A stretch of DNA of 64,000 nt from Ramlibacter ginsenosidimutans. Its GTDB lineage: Bacteria; Pseudomonadota; Gammaproteobacteria; Burkholderiales; Burkholderiaceae_C. Shown piece after piece: positions 33,736 through 43,072 of this stretch. The DNA lies in contig NZ_JAEPWM010000001.1 of NCBI RefSeq assembly GCF_016654015.1, positions 558,001 through 622,000 of the forward strand, written 5' to 3'. Position 1 is the stretch's first letter. Each line of letters begins with the position of its first letter. The notes under the pieces are model-generated. The model was not told the DNA's origin and made no database searches. It worked only from the letters and a program-made list of their open reading frames with translations. The translations under genes and the position numbers were made by a program.

Positions 33736-34548
33736 ATGAATGCCGTATCGGGCCCGCGGCCGCCGCAAGTCGAACTGAGCTTCGGGAAGGACGGCCTGCG
33801 TTGGCCGGAGCCCCCGCGTTTCGCCAGCAAGGAGTCCGAACGCGAGCACGGCAAGGTGCGGCTGGCGGTAGCCTTCCGGATCTTCGCAATGCACGGCTTC
33901 GACGCCGGCATCGCGGGCCACATTTCCTATCGCGACCCGGCGCGGCCCGATCACTTCTGGGTCAACCCGCTGGGCGTGCACTTCAGCCGCATCAAGGTCT
34001 CCGACCTGGTGCTGGTGGACCATGCGGGAAGGATCGTGGAGGGCAAGCATCCGATCAACGCCGCCGCCTACGCCATCCATTCCCGCATCCATGCGGCCCG
34101 CCCCGATGTCGTCGCAGCCGCGCACTCGCATTCGCTCTTCTGCACGACGTATGCGTCGTTCGGCAAACTGCTGCCGGCGGTCACGCAGGAAGCCTGTGCC
34201 TTCTACCAGGACCACGCCTTGTTCGACGGCTACAACGGCATCGCCGCGGACATCTCCGAAGGCGACATGATCGCGCAGGCGCTGGGATCGTCGAAGGCCG
34301 TCATCTGCCGCAATCACGGTGTCTTCACGGTCGGCCAGACCATCGAGGAGGCGGTCGCGTGGTACCTGCGGATGGAGCGAGCCTGCGAGCAGGTCCTCCT
34401 GGCCAGGGCCGCGGGCTCGCCGGTGGAGATCGATGCGGAGACGGCCGCCTTGACGCGCAAGCAGGTCGGCTCCCCCCGGGCGGGCTGGAACGGACTGCAG
34501 CCGCTGGTGGAGAAAGTGCTGGCCGAGCAGCCCGAGCTGAAGGAATAG
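33736..34548 (+). CDS. Class II aldolase/adducin family protein
   Basis: Protein of 270 aa with the aldolase II fold. Metal-binding histidines appear in AAAHSHSLFC and CRNHGVFTVG; the substrate loop is GFDAGIAGHISYRDP. This family includes fuculose-phosphate aldolase and decarboxylases of the 3-oxo-tetronate type. AAGGAGAACGCAC precedes the ATG. It is the third gene of the ThDP enzyme/TctC operon. Aldol cleavage or decarboxylation of a small hydroxy acid is likely, with no further detail. Confidence 0.9.
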   Translation: MNAVSGPRPPQVELSFGKDGLRWPEPPRFASKESEREHGKVRLAVAFRIFAMHGFDAGIAGHISYRDPARPDHFWVNPLGVHFSRIKVSDLVLVDHAGRIVEGKHPINAAAYAIHSRIHAARPDVVAAAHSHSLFCTTYASFGKLLPAVTQEACAFYQDHALFDGYNGIAADISEGDMIAQALGSSKAVICRNHGVFTVGQTIEEAVAWYLRMERACEQVLLARAAGSPVEIDAETAALTRKQVGSPRAGWNGLQPLVEKVLAEQPELKE

Positions 34549-34564
34549 CGCGCGCGGCAGCCGC

Positions 34565-35410
34565 TCAGGCCGCGAGCCCCCGCGCGTGGTGCTCCACGTG
34601 ATCGGCGATGAAGCTCTGGATGAAGAAGTAGCCGTGGTCGTAGCCCGCGTGCCGGCGCAGCTCCAGCGGCTGGCCCGCGGCGGCGCACGCCTGCTCGAGG
34701 CGCTCGGGACGCAACTGAGTAGCGAGGAACGGGTCCTCCTCGCCCTGGTCGACCAGCAGCGGCGGCGCCTTGGCTCCGCCCTCGATCAGCTTCACGGCGT
34801 CGTGCGCCGCCCACGCAGCGCGGTCCTCTCCCAGGTAGCCGCGCAGCGCCTTCTGGCCCCACGGCACTTCGGTCGGCGCGGCGATGGGCGCGAACGCGGA
34901 GACGGTACGGAAGCGCCCCGGATGGCGCAGCGCCAGCGTCAGCGCGCCGTGGCCGCCCATGGAGTGGCCGAGCACGCCGATCCGATCGGTGCGCAACGGG
35001 AAATGGCGTTGCAGCAGCGCCGGCAACTCCTCCATCAGCCAGCTCTCCATGCGCCAGTGCTGCGCATACGGCTCCCGCGTCGCGTCCAGGTAGAAGCCCG
35101 CACCGGTGCCGAAGTCCCAGTCGGCATCGGCCTCGGCGATGCCCGTGTTGCGCGGGCTCGTGTCGGGGGTGACCAGCACGAGGCCGTGCCGGGCCGCATG
35201 CTGCTGCGCGCCCGCCTTGATCGCGAAGGTCTGCTCGTTGCAGGTCAGGCCCGCCAGGCACAGCAGCACCGGCTGCGGGCCTTCGCGCGCCTGCGGCGGC
35301 AGGTAGACGCCGAAGCGCATGGGCAGGCCCGCGGCTTCGGACGCGTGCTCGTAGAAGCCCTGCACGCCGTCGAAGCAGCGGTGCTCCTCCAGGGTGGTGA
35401 GCTCCGCCAT
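34565..35410 (-). CDS. fghA: S-formylglutathione hydrolase
   Basis: Esterase D-type hydrolase of 281 aa that splits S-formylglutathione to formate and glutathione, the second step of formaldehyde detoxification. Nucleophile S150 in GVLGHSMGGHGALT, acid in LVDQGEEDPF, base in AGYDHGYFFI. The LCLAGLTCNEQTF block is diagnostic. It starts 1 bp after the frmA stop, so the two are an operon. Length is normal (about 280). Confidence 0.95.
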   Translation of the reverse strand: MAELTTLEEHRCFDGVQGFYEHASEAAGLPMRFGVYLPPQAREGPQPVLLCLAGLTCNEQTFAIKAGAQQHAARHGLVLVTPDTSPRNTGIAEADADWDFGTGAGFYLDATREPYAQHWRMESWLMEELPALLQRHFPLRTDRIGVLGHSMGGHGALTLALRHPGRFRTVSAFAPIAAPTEVPWGQKALRGYLGEDRAAWAAHDAVKLIEGGAKAPPLLVDQGEEDPFLATQLRPERLEQACAAAGQPLELRRHAGYDHGYFFIQSFIADHVEHHARGLAA

Positions 35411-35411
35411 G

Positions 35412-36518
35412 TCAGTACACCACGACCGAGCGGATCGACTCGCCGGCCCGCATCAGCTCGAAGCCCTTGTTGATGTCCTGAAGCGGCAGGCGGTGCGTGA
35501 TGAGGTCGTCGATGTTGATCTTGTGCTCCATGTACCAGTCGACGATCTTCGGGACGTCGGTGCGGCCGCGCGCGCCGCCGAAGGCCGAGCCCTTCCACAC
35601 GCGCCCGGTCACCAGCTGGAAGGGCCGCGTCGCGATCTCCTTGCCGGCCTCGGCGACGCCGATGATCACGCTCTGGCCCCAGCCCTTGTGGCAGCACTCC
35701 AGCGCCTGCCGCATCGTCGTGGTGTTGCCGATGCACTCGAAGCTGTAGTCGGCCCCGCCGTCGGTGAGTTGCACGATGGCATCCACGATGTTCTCGTGCT
35801 CCTTCGGGTTCAGGAAATGCGTCATGCCGAACCGGCGCGCCATCGCTTCGCGCTTCGGGTTCAGGTCGACGCCGACGATCTTGCCGGCGCCCGCCATTTT
35901 CGCGCCCTGGATCACGTTCAGGCCGATGCCGCCGAGGCCGAACACCACGACGTTGGCCCCGGGCTCGACCTTCGCCGTCCAGATCACCGCGCCGATGCCG
36001 GTGGTGACGCCGCAACCGATGTAGCAGACGGTGTCGAAGGGCGCGTCGCTGCGGATCTTCGCCATCGCGATCTCGGGCGCGACGATGTAGTTGCTGAAGG
36101 TCGACGTGCCCATGTAGTGCAGGATGGGCTGGCCCTTCAGCGAGAAGCGCGAGGTGCCGTCGGGCATCAGCCCGCGGCCTTGCGTGAGCCGGATCGCCTG
36201 GCACAGGTTGGTCTTGCGCGACAGGCAGAACTTGCACTGCCGGCACTCGGGCGTGTAGAGCGGGATGACGTGGTCGCCGGGCTTGAGCGAGCTCACGCCG
36301 GGTCCCACGTCCACCACGATGCCCGCACCTTCGTGGCCCAGCACCGCGGGGAAGAGCCCTTCGGGATCGGCGCCGGACAGCGTGTATTCGTCGGTATGGC
36401 AGATGCCCGTGGCCTTGATCTCCACCAGCACCTCGCCGGCGCGGGGACCCTCCAGGTCCAGTTCCTCGATGGTCAGCGGCTGGCCTGCCTGCCAGGCCAC
36501 TGCGGCGCGGGTCTTCAT
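35412..36518 (-). CDS. frmA: S-(hydroxymethyl)glutathione dehydrogenase / class III alcohol dehydrogenase
   Basis: Class III ADH of 368 aa that oxidises the formaldehyde-glutathione adduct with NAD. Catalytic zinc ligands in [18 protein letters not shown] and YIGCGVTTG; structural zinc cysteines in [18 protein letters not shown] motif [33 protein letters not shown] near the C-terminus. Expressed with fghA. No FrmR-type repressor is next to it; its promoter region is shared with the divergent liv operon across a 463-bp gap. Confidence 0.95.
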   Translation of the reverse strand: MKTRAAVAWQAGQPLTIEELDLEGPRAGEVLVEIKATGICHTDEYTLSGADPEGLFPAVLGHEGAGIVVDVGPGVSSLKPGDHVIPLYTPECRQCKFCLSRKTNLCQAIRLTQGRGLMPDGTSRFSLKGQPILHYMGTSTFSNYIVAPEIAMAKIRSDAPFDTVCYIGCGVTTGIGAVIWTAKVEPGANVVVFGLGGIGLNVIQGAKMAGAGKIVGVDLNPKREAMARRFGMTHFLNPKEHENIVDAIVQLTDGGADYSFECIGNTTTMRQALECCHKGWGQSVIIGVAEAGKEIATRPFQLVTGRVWKGSAFGGARGRTDVPKIVDWYMEHKINIDDLITHRLPLQDINKGFELMRAGESIRSVVVY

Positions 36519-36981
36519 GGGGATGCTCCGTTGCTTTGGGTGAGCGCGAAGCTTCGCAGCTTTCAGGCGTGCGCGGGGGCCGTGCGGATGGCCGAGGTGC
36601 GAACCGCAGCCGACCCGGTGCCCCGGAGATGGCCAGGCAGGTCGCCCCCTGGTTGATCACGCGATTAACAAGCGGCCGATTCGCCATCGGGACAAGCGAG
36701 CTTGCCAGCCGGGCGCCAGCCTGCTCACATGGTGGGCCACGCCAGTCATCCCGGTGCACGCGAAACCGGTGGCAGCACGCTGAATGCCTGCGACAGGTTC
36801 CACGTGGGCGCGGACCGCGCGTTTGCCCTAGTACGCGGACCGTGACTCAGCAAGGACCATTCGCCGGTCCCGCAAGGGGTGTTGAGGCGGCTGCTCGCGG
36901 CACGCAGCCCCCAACGAGCCGATGGCGATGCCATCCGGCACTGATGCCGCGTCGTGCCGACCGATCCTTCTGGAGACGAAC
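36519..36981. other. Long divergent intergenic region between frmA and livK
   Basis: 463 bp without a supportable gene. It must hold both promoters. Visible structure: an imperfect palindrome GTTGATC-ACGC-GATTAAC at 36652-36669 (6 of 7 positions match) and a hairpin GGACC-ATTCGCC-GGTCC at 36854-36870. The base composition is lower in G+C around 36650-36700 than in the flanking genes, as expected for a regulatory region. Confidence 0.6.
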
Positions 36982-38280
36982 ATGCGCAAGACCGATCTTT
37001 CAGCGCCGGCCGAACGGCCCGCCACCGATGCCGACCCCAGCGTGCCGCTGCGCCGCCGCACGATCGTGCGCGCCGCGGCCGGCGCCGGGCTGCTGCAGGT
37101 CGCCTCGCCCTTCATCATCACGGCGCGCGCCGCCGACACGGTCAAGATCGGCCTGGACAACCCGCTCACCGGCACTTACGCCGCGGTGGGCAAGAACGAG
37201 TTGATCGGCTGCGAACTCGCGCTGGAACAGATCAACGCCAAGGGCGGCATCCTGGGCCGCAAGGCCGAACTGCTGGTGGAGGACTCCACCAGCGGCGACG
37301 CCGGCACCGCGGTGCAGAAGGCGCGCAAGCTGATCGACCGCGACAAGGTCAACTTCCTCCTGGGCAACGTCAACTCGGCCCTGGCCCTGGCGATGGCGCA
37401 GGTGAGCAACGAGAAGGGCGTGCTGCACGTCGTGCCCGGCGGCCACACGGATGCCGTCACCGGCGCCAGCTGCCACTGGAACGTCTTCCGCGTGTGCAAC
37501 ACCACGCAGATGGAAGCCAACGCGGTGACGCCGGCGCTGATCAAGGACGCCGGCAAGAAGTGGTACTACATCACTCCCGACTACGCCTTCGGCCACACGC
37601 TGCAGGCGGGCCTGGAGAAGGCATGCGCGAAGCACGGTGGAACCAAGGTGGGTGGCGACCTGACCCCGCTGGGGACCACCGACTTCTCCTCCTACCTGAT
37701 CAAGGCCCAGTCCGCCAATCCCGACGTGATCGTGTTCCTCACGCAGGGCGACGACATGATCAATGCGCTGAAGCAGGCCGTGCAGTTCGGCCTGGACAAG
37801 CGCTTCCACCTCGCCGGCGGCCAGCAGGAGCTGGAAGCGCTCGAGGGCCTGCCGCCGGAGGCGCGCATCGGCACCTGGGTGTTCGAGTGGTACTGGAACC
37901 AGCCGAACGTGCCGCACGTCAAGGAATTCGTCGAGGCGATCAAGAAGAAGAGCGGCCGCGTGCCCACCGCGCGCACCTGGTTCGGCTACGCATCGACCTG
38001 GACCTGCGCGCTCGCAGCGAACAACGCCAAGTCGCTGGAGGCCGTCAAGATGGCCAAGGCCTTGCAGGACTTCCATCTGCCGCCGGAAGTGGCGCTGATG
38101 CCCGACGGCGCGTTCTTCCGCGCCGGCCAGAACCAGCTGATCCCGAACCTCTACGTCGGCCAGGCGCAGGCGAAGGGCAGCGCTCCGGACGACCTGTTCA
38201 AGGTGACCACCGTGGTCAAGGGCGTCGAGGCCGCGGGGCCGCTGGAGGAATCCGGCTGCAAGATGACGTGGCCGACCTGA
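36982..38280 (+). CDS. livK: Branched-chain amino acid-type ABC substrate-binding protein
   Basis: Type I periplasmic binding protein of 432 aa with a long leader: LRRRTIVRAAAGAGLLQV suggests Tat export, cleaved near ARA-ADTVKIG. Family blocks: IGLDNPLTGTYAAVGKNEL, ALEQINAKGGILGRKAEL, YYITPDYAFGHTLQAGLE. TGGAGACGAAC precedes the ATG. It leads a five-gene operon (7 bp before livH). The ligand may be an amino acid, an amide or another small molecule, since such systems vary widely in this group. Confidence 0.92.
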   Translation: MRKTDLSAPAERPATDADPSVPLRRRTIVRAAAGAGLLQVASPFIITARAADTVKIGLDNPLTGTYAAVGKNELIGCELALEQINAKGGILGRKAELLVEDSTSGDAGTAVQKARKLIDRDKVNFLLGNVNSALALAMAQVSNEKGVLHVVPGGHTDAVTGASCHWNVFRVCNTTQMEANAVTPALIKDAGKKWYYITPDYAFGHTLQAGLEKACAKHGGTKVGGDLTPLGTTDFSSYLIKAQSANPDVIVFLTQGDDMINALKQAVQFGLDKRFHLAGGQQELEALEGLPPEARIGTWVFEWYWNQPNVPHVKEFVEAIKKKSGRVPTARTWFGYASTWTCALAANNAKSLEAVKMAKALQDFHLPPEVALMPDGAFFRAGQNQLIPNLYVGQAQAKGSAPDDLFKVTTVVKGVEAAGPLEESGCKMTWPT

Positions 38281-38287
38281 CCGCGGC

Positions 38288-39157
38288 ATGGCGCAGCTCC
38301 TGCTGTTCAACGTCTTCAACGGGCTGATCGTCGGGGCGTTCTACGCCCTGATGGCGCTCGGCCTGTCGCTGATCCTCAACCTGAGCGGCGTCATCAACTT
38401 CGCGCACGGCGGCTTCCTGGCCATCGGTGCGTACCTCGCGTACACGATGATGCCGGTCCTGGGCTTCTGGGGCGGACTGCTGGTTGCGCCCCTGCTCACC
38501 GCCCTGATCGGCATCCTCGTCGAACGCGTGCTGATCCGGCGGCTGTACGGGCGCGACCCGCTCTACAGCCTCTTGCTCACGTTCGGGCTGGCCTACGTGC
38601 TGGAGGACGGCACGCGCTACATCTGGGGCGCGCAGAGCCTGCCCTATCCCATCCCCGGCTGGCTCACCACGCCGCTGTCGGCGCAGTACTTCTTCCTCAC
38701 CGGCTACCGCCTGTTCATGGTGGCGCTGGTGGCGGTGGCGGTCGGCGCGCTGTTCCTGATCCTGGGCCGCACGCGCCTGGGCATCCGCATCCGCGCCGGC
38801 ACGTCCGACCTCGAGACCGTCTCGGCGCTGGGCGTGAACGTGAGCATCCTGCGCAACCTGAACTTCGGCCTGGGCATCTACCTTGCCGGGCTCGCGGGCG
38901 TGCTGGCCGCCGGCATGCTGGGACTGCAGCCCACCATTGGCACGTCCCTGATCATGCCCAGCTTCGTGGCGATCATCGTGGGCGGCCTCGGCAGCCTGCC
39001 CGGCACCTTGCTCGGCGGCCTGCTGATCGGCGTGGCCTCGGGCATCACCACCGTGTATTTCCCCTCGGCGACGGAGGCCGTCATGTACGTGATGATGGGA
39101 CTGGTGCTGCTGGTTCGTCCGCGCGGCCTGCTCGGCGAAGAAGGGCGCGTGCAGTGA
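38288..39157 (+). CDS. livH: Branched-chain amino acid-type ABC permease LivH
   Basis: Inner-membrane permease of 289 aa with about eight helices. LivH features: FNGLIVGAFYALMALGLSLI, GVINFAHGGFLAIGAYLAY, GVLAAGMLGLQPTIG, VGGLGSLPGTLLGGLLIGV. The neighbouring livM start overlaps its end by 4 bp. Confidence 0.95.
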   Translation: MAQLLLFNVFNGLIVGAFYALMALGLSLILNLSGVINFAHGGFLAIGAYLAYTMMPVLGFWGGLLVAPLLTALIGILVERVLIRRLYGRDPLYSLLLTFGLAYVLEDGTRYIWGAQSLPYPIPGWLTTPLSAQYFFLTGYRLFMVALVAVAVGALFLILGRTRLGIRIRAGTSDLETVSALGVNVSILRNLNFGLGIYLAGLAGVLAAGMLGLQPTIGTSLIMPSFVAIIVGGLGSLPGTLLGGLLIGVASGITTVYFPSATEAVMYVMMGLVLLVRPRGLLGEEGRVQ

Positions 39158-40103
39158 AGGCGCTCTTCGACCGGCGCTTCGCGACGCCCCTGGTGTGGCT
39201 GGTCCTGCTGACGATGCCGTTGTGGATGGACGCGATCGGCGGCTACACCGAGCTCGCGACCCGCGTGGTGGTGCTGGGACTGGCGGCGATGGCGCTGAAC
39301 TTCCTCCTGGGCTTCACCGGCGTGCTCTCCTTCGGGCAGGCGGCGTACTTCGGCCTCGGCTCCTACGGCGCCGCGATGACGATCAAGTTCATCGCGCCCA
39401 GCACGCCGCTCGCCATCGTGATCGGCGTGCTGGTGGGCACGGCCGCGGCAGCCGTGATCGGGGGCCTGATCAAGGGCCTGCGCGGCACCTACTTCGCGAT
39501 GGTCACCATCGCCTTCGGCCAGGTCTTCTACTTCATCGCCTTCCGCTGGAACGCGGTGACCGGCGGCGACGACGGCCTCACCGGTTGGCAGCGGCAGCCG
39601 CTGCACCTGGGCTTCACGACACTGGACATCCTGCACGACGACCGCGCGTTCTACTACCTGGTACTCGCGCTGTTCGGGCTGGCGGTCGGCGTCATGGCCC
39701 TGCTGCTGCGCTCGCCCCTGGGGCGCACGCTGATCGCCATCCGCGAGAACGAACGCCGCGCGCGCTTCCTCGGCGTGCCGGTGGAGCGCCACATCTGGCT
39801 GTCGTTCGTGCTGTCGGGGGCCTTCTGCGCCCTGGCCGGCGCGCTCTACGCGCTGCTGTCCAACTTCACCGACCCGCGCTCGCTGCACTGGACGCTGTCG
39901 GGCAACTTCGTGATCATGGCCGTCCTGGGGGGCATGCGCTCGTTCTGGGGGCCCTTGGTCGGCGCGGCGGTGTTCGTGGTGCTGCAGGACTATCTCTCCA
40001 GCCACACGCAGAACTGGATGTCCTTCATCGGCTTGTTCTTCGTGCTGGTGGTGCTGTTCTTCCCGCGCGGGGTGCTGGGCATCCTGCGCCGGAGGCTGGC
40101 CCA

Positions 40104-40107
<4 letters not shown>
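39154..40107 (+). CDS. livM: Branched-chain amino acid-type ABC permease LivM
   Basis: Inner-membrane permease of 317 aa. LivM features: LGLAAMALNFLLGFTGVLSF, GQAAYFGLGSYGAAM, GLRGTYFAMVTIAFGQVFYF, GLTGWQR, RENERRARFLGVPVERHIWL. The start GTG at 39154 overlaps livH by 4 bp, and its end overlaps livG by 4 bp. Confidence 0.95.
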
Positions 40108-40849
<742 letters not shown>

Positions 40850-40853
<4 letters not shown>

Positions 40854-41575
40854 ACGTGCTCGAAGCGGAGGGGCTGCATACCTTCTACGGCAAGAGCCAC
40901 ATCCTGCACGGGATCGGGCTGACCGTGGGCGAAGGCGAGATCGTGACGCTGCTCGGACGCAACGGCGCCGGCAAGACGACGACGATGCGCACGCTCATGG
41001 GCCTGACGCCGGCGCGCTCCGGCAGCATCCGCATGCTGGGGCGGGACACGACAGGCTGGCCGCCGTACCGCGTGGCCGCGCTCGGCGTGGGCTTCGTGCC
41101 GGAAGGCCGGCGGGTGTTCGCCAACCTCACCGTCGAAGAGAACCTGCGCGTGCCGCTGGAGCGCAGCGGCCCGTTCACCGTCGATCGTGTGTACCAGTTG
41201 TTCCCGCGCCTGCAGGAGCGCCGCACGAGCCGCGGCCGGCAGCTGTCCGGCGGCGAACAGGAAATGCTCTCCATCGCTCGCGCGCTGCTGCTCAACCCGA
41301 AACTGCTGATGCTGGACGAGCCCTCGCAAGGCCTGGCCCCGCTGATCGTCAGGCAGGTGTTCGAGACGGTGGTGGCCATGCGCAAGGAGGGCATCTCGAT
41401 CCTGCTCGTGGAGCAGAACGTGCGCGCCGCGGTGGAGATCGCCGACCGCGCGTACGTGCTGGAGGACGGGCACGTCGCCTACGAAGGCCGCGCCGCCGAG
41501 TTCGCGCAGGACGAAGAGCGCGTGCGCGCACTGGCCGGTGCGAGCGCCGAGAAGTGGGAGATCGACTCGGCCTGA
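40850..41575 (+). CDS. livF: ABC transporter ATP-binding protein LivF
   Basis: ATPase of 241 aa. Walker A GRNGAGKTT, LivF-typical GVGFVPEGRRVFANLTVEEN, signature LSGGEQEMLSIARAL, Walker B LLMLDEPSQGLAP, then LLVEQNVRAAVEIADRAYVL. ATG at 40850 overlaps livG by 4 bp. Last gene of the liv operon. Confidence 0.95.
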
Positions 41576-41643
41576 GTCGGGCGCGAGGAAGTGTCCTCCT
41601 CTCGGACGACACCACCGCCACGGCCCGGCGCTAGCCTTCTGCG

Positions 41644-42117
41644 GTGGAACGAACCTCGCCCATTTCCCTGCGGCTGAACCACTTCGCCGACCTCTCGGTG
41701 CAGGTTGCCGCGCCGACCGAAGTCGGCATCACGCCGGCGGGCCGCCGCCGCATGATCGCCATCACGGGTGGCGAGGCGAGCGGGCATGGCTGGAGCGCGC
41801 GCGTGCTGCCGGGCGGCGCCGACTACCAGCTGATCGTGAGCGACACGCGCGCCGAACTCGAGGCGCATTACCTGCTGGAAACGGATGGCGGCGATCGCAT
41901 CTACGTGCGCAACCACGCCATCCGCGTCGCCGCTGCGGAAGTGACGGGGGCCATCGCGCGCGGCGAGCCCGTCGATCCGGCGCAGGTCTACTTCCGCTGC
42001 GTCCCGACGCTGCAGACGGCCTCGCGCGCGCTGCACTGGATCAACGACCGGCTGTTCGCGGGCGCCGGCGAGCGCCGGCCCGATCGCGTGGTGATGAGCT
42101 TCTACGCGATGGACTGA
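41644..42117 (+). CDS. DUF3237 family protein
   Basis: Protein of 157 aa with the DUF3237 pattern: VQVAAPTEVGITPAGRRRMI, ITGGEASG, LPGGADYQLIVSDTRAELEA, YFRCVPTLQTAS, WINDRLFAGAGERRPDRV. The function of the family is unknown. The start is GTG at 41644, with no strong Shine-Dalgarno. It follows livF by 68 bp and could be an operon tail, although no family link to the transporter is known. Confidence 0.85.
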   Translation: MERTSPISLRLNHFADLSVQVAAPTEVGITPAGRRRMIAITGGEASGHGWSARVLPGGADYQLIVSDTRAELEAHYLLETDGGDRIYVRNHAIRVAAAEVTGAIARGEPVDPAQVYFRCVPTLQTASRALHWINDRLFAGAGERRPDRVVMSFYAMD

Positions 42118-42126
42118 AGCGCGGGA

Positions 42127-42957
42127 TCAGGACGCGCCGAGCACGCGCGCGAAAAGCTCGTTGCGGAAGTGGATGCCCAGGCGGTCGAACGCGCGGTTGC
42201 GATAGGTCTTGACCGTGGTGAGCCCCAGGCCCAGGTCCGCGGCAATGCCGTCGTGGGTCATGCCCTGGAGCAGGCGCACGCAGACGTCGACCTCCCGCGC
42301 GGTGAGCTCGCCATTGAGCTCCAGCAGCCGTTCGCGCATGCGGCCCGCCGGCATCGATGCAGCGAGCGGCTCCTGCGCGAGCACAGGCGAGCCCGCCGTT
42401 CGAGGCGCGCTGTCCGCTGCGCACAGGGCGATGTGCTTGCGCGCCAGCGCGAGCACCGGCACCGCGACGCAGGCGAAGGATGCGATCTGCGCATCGGTGA
42501 ACGCCGGCTGGTGCGCGTGCCGGTAGAAGTTGACCGCGAACAGCGCGTCGTCCTCGCTGTCCACGATGGACACGCGCTCCATCATGCCGTGCGGTTCATA
42601 GACGCGCGCTCGGTGCTCGTCCGGGATTTCCTGCGCCGTGACGTGGCACAGCCGTGGCGCGTGCTCCGCCACCGGCTGCGATCGATCGAAGCTGCGATCC
42701 TGCAGGTAAGGACCGGACAGGTAGGCCCACCAGCACTCGCGCGTGCGATCGGGAATGCCGCGGCTGGCGGAGAGATACAGGGAGGGGCGGCAGCGGCGAC
42801 CGGTGCGGTACACGGACCACGAGGCCGCGGGCATCCACTCCTGCACATGGTCGAGCACGGCTGCATCGAACCCCGGCTCGCCGACGGCCCCGATCATCCG
42901 CCCGAGCGCTTCACCGAACGCAGAACCTTCTCTGGCCTGCGCCTCCCATTGCCTCAT
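42127..42957 (-). CDS. LuxR-type transcriptional regulator
   Basis: Regulator of 276 aa. A C-terminal LuxR helix-turn-helix lies at about 215-262 (LTAREVDVCVRLLQGMTHDG, IAADLGLGLTTVKTYRN). The N-terminal 200 residues have no receiver domain and may be a small-ligand or GAF-like sensor. AGGAGACCATCG precedes the ATG at 42957. It is divergent from the tannase-like gene (115 bp apart) and convergent with DUF3237; the former is the likelier target. Confidence 0.88.
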   Translation of the reverse strand: MRQWEAQAREGSAFGEALGRMIGAVGEPGFDAAVLDHVQEWMPAASWSVYRTGRRCRPSLYLSASRGIPDRTRECWWAYLSGPYLQDRSFDRSQPVAEHAPRLCHVTAQEIPDEHRARVYEPHGMMERVSIVDSEDDALFAVNFYRHAHQPAFTDAQIASFACVAVPVLALARKHIALCAADSAPRTAGSPVLAQEPLAASMPAGRMRERLLELNGELTAREVDVCVRLLQGMTHDGIAADLGLGLTTVKTYRNRAFDRLGIHFRNELFARVLGAS

Positions 42958-43072
42958 CGATGGTCTCCTGATCCCTGTCGTCTTCGCGGAGGACACGTGC
43001 TGCGCGCCGCGCACCTACGCTGGCGAGCCAGGGGCATCTCGTCCCATGCTAGCAGCGATAGGAGACAACACA

